A stretch of 5,865 nucleotides of DNA. Origin: Aquificaceae bacterium UBA2488 (GTDB lineage Bacteria; Aquificota; Aquificia; Aquificales; Aquificaceae). The notes under the pieces are model-generated. The model made no database searches. It was not told the origin of the DNA and was given only the letters and a program-made list of their open reading frames with translations. The stretch lies in assembly GCA_002341805.1 (NCBI GenBank), contig DDOS01000102.1:1330-7194 (forward strand). Reading direction: 5' to 3'. The position numbers and the translations under genes are program-made. The number at the start of each line of letters is the position of its first letter. Position 1 is the stretch's first letter. Below, one piece after another: positions 5,413-5,865 of this stretch.

Positions 5413-5865
5413 ATGCCAATGCGTAAAGGTGCAGATGTCGTGATAGAAACCCTTCTAAAGGAAGGGGTTGATGTTATATTTGGAATACCTGGCGGTGCGA
5501 GCATGGAAATTTATGATGCTTTGTATAGAATAAATAAACTAAAACATATATTAGCCAGGCATGAACAAGGAGCGGGTCATATGGCAGAAGGATATGCCAA
5601 AGCTAGTGGTAAAGTTGGGGTAGCCCTTGCCACATCAGGTCCAGGAGCTACAAATCTTATAACCGCTATAGCTGATGCTTATATGGATTCGGTGCCAGTG
5701 GTGTTTCTAACTGCTCAAGTACCAACTTTTTTAATAGGAAACGATGCTTTCCAAGAAGTGGATATAGTAGGTATGACAAGACCCGTAACAAAGCATAACT
5801 TTTTGGTAAAAAGAGTAGAAGATTTGCCTATTATGATAAGACAGGCTTTTTATATAGCAAAAACC
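5413..5865 (+). CDS. ilvB: Acetolactate synthase large subunit, 3' part cut by the window edge
   Basis: First 151 codons of a thiamine-diphosphate enzyme that joins two pyruvates to 2-acetolactate (valine/leucine) or pyruvate and 2-oxobutanoate to 2-aceto-2-hydroxybutanoate (isoleucine). The family is usually 550-600 residues, so about a quarter is visible, covering most of the N-terminal thiamine-diphosphate PYR domain. Seen are VIFGIPGG (21-28), the catalytic glutamate E51 in [15 protein letters not shown] (48-62), [20 protein letters not shown] (74-93), and [10 protein letters not shown] (108-117), which is characteristic of acetolactate synthase as opposed to other enzymes of the superfamily. 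The PQ-type loop reads TAQVP (100-104). The gene follows cimA with a 54-base gap without a terminator-like hairpin, so the two are probably co-transcribed, and their products act in the same isoleucine route. The small regulatory subunit (ilvH/ilvN) and ilvC would be expected to the right, but that is outside the window. Confidence 0.95.
   Translation, partial: MPMRKGADVVIETLLKEGVDVIFGIPGGASMEIYDALYRINKLKHILARHEQGAGHMAEGYAKASGKVGVALATSGPGATNLITAIADAYMDSVPVVFLTAQVPTFLIGNDAFQEVDIVGMTRPVTKHNFLVKRVEDLPIMIRQAFYIAKT

Overview
The window is AT-rich DNA from a bacterium and is densely packed with chromosomal housekeeping and envelope genes. The codon choice (many ATA, AGA, AGG and TTA codons), the protein wording and the compact spacing suggest a thermophilic member of the Aquificales, such as a Hydrogenobaculum- or Sulfurihydrogenibium-like organism. 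That placement is an inference from memory and was not tested by alignment.

Minus strand, about 3696 down to 1, holds five genes in a row. They are a stomatin-like SPFH membrane protein (3696-2857), its NfeD/YbbJ-type partner joined by a 4-base ATGA overlap (2860-2393), a small cysteine-rich lipoprotein (2376-2122), a UDP-glucuronate 4-epimerase-like sugar-nucleotide epimerase (2113-1145), and histidinol dehydrogenase hisD (1055-1, running off the left edge without its C-terminus). The only gap above 20 bases is the 89 bases before hisD.

Plus strand, 3784 to the end, holds a citramalate synthase (cimA, 3784-5358) followed after 54 bases by the start of the acetolactate synthase large subunit (ilvB, 5413 onward, cut by the right edge). 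Together they indicate isoleucine synthesis from pyruvate and acetyl-CoA through citramalate, feeding into the shared branched-chain pathway.

The two transcription units diverge from an 87-base gap (3697-3783) that holds two recognisable back-to-back promoters. A recurring feature is that cimA, the lipoprotein gene and hisD have no Shine-Dalgarno sequence, and each has a TATAAT-like box ending 6-7 bases before the ATG. That is the geometry of leaderless mRNAs. The SPFH gene, the epimerase gene and ilvB instead have clear Shine-Dalgarno sites. Nothing here looks like a mobile element, CRISPR array, RNA gene or obviously new multi-gene system. The least explained gene is the cysteine-rich lipoprotein next to the SPFH/NfeD pair.
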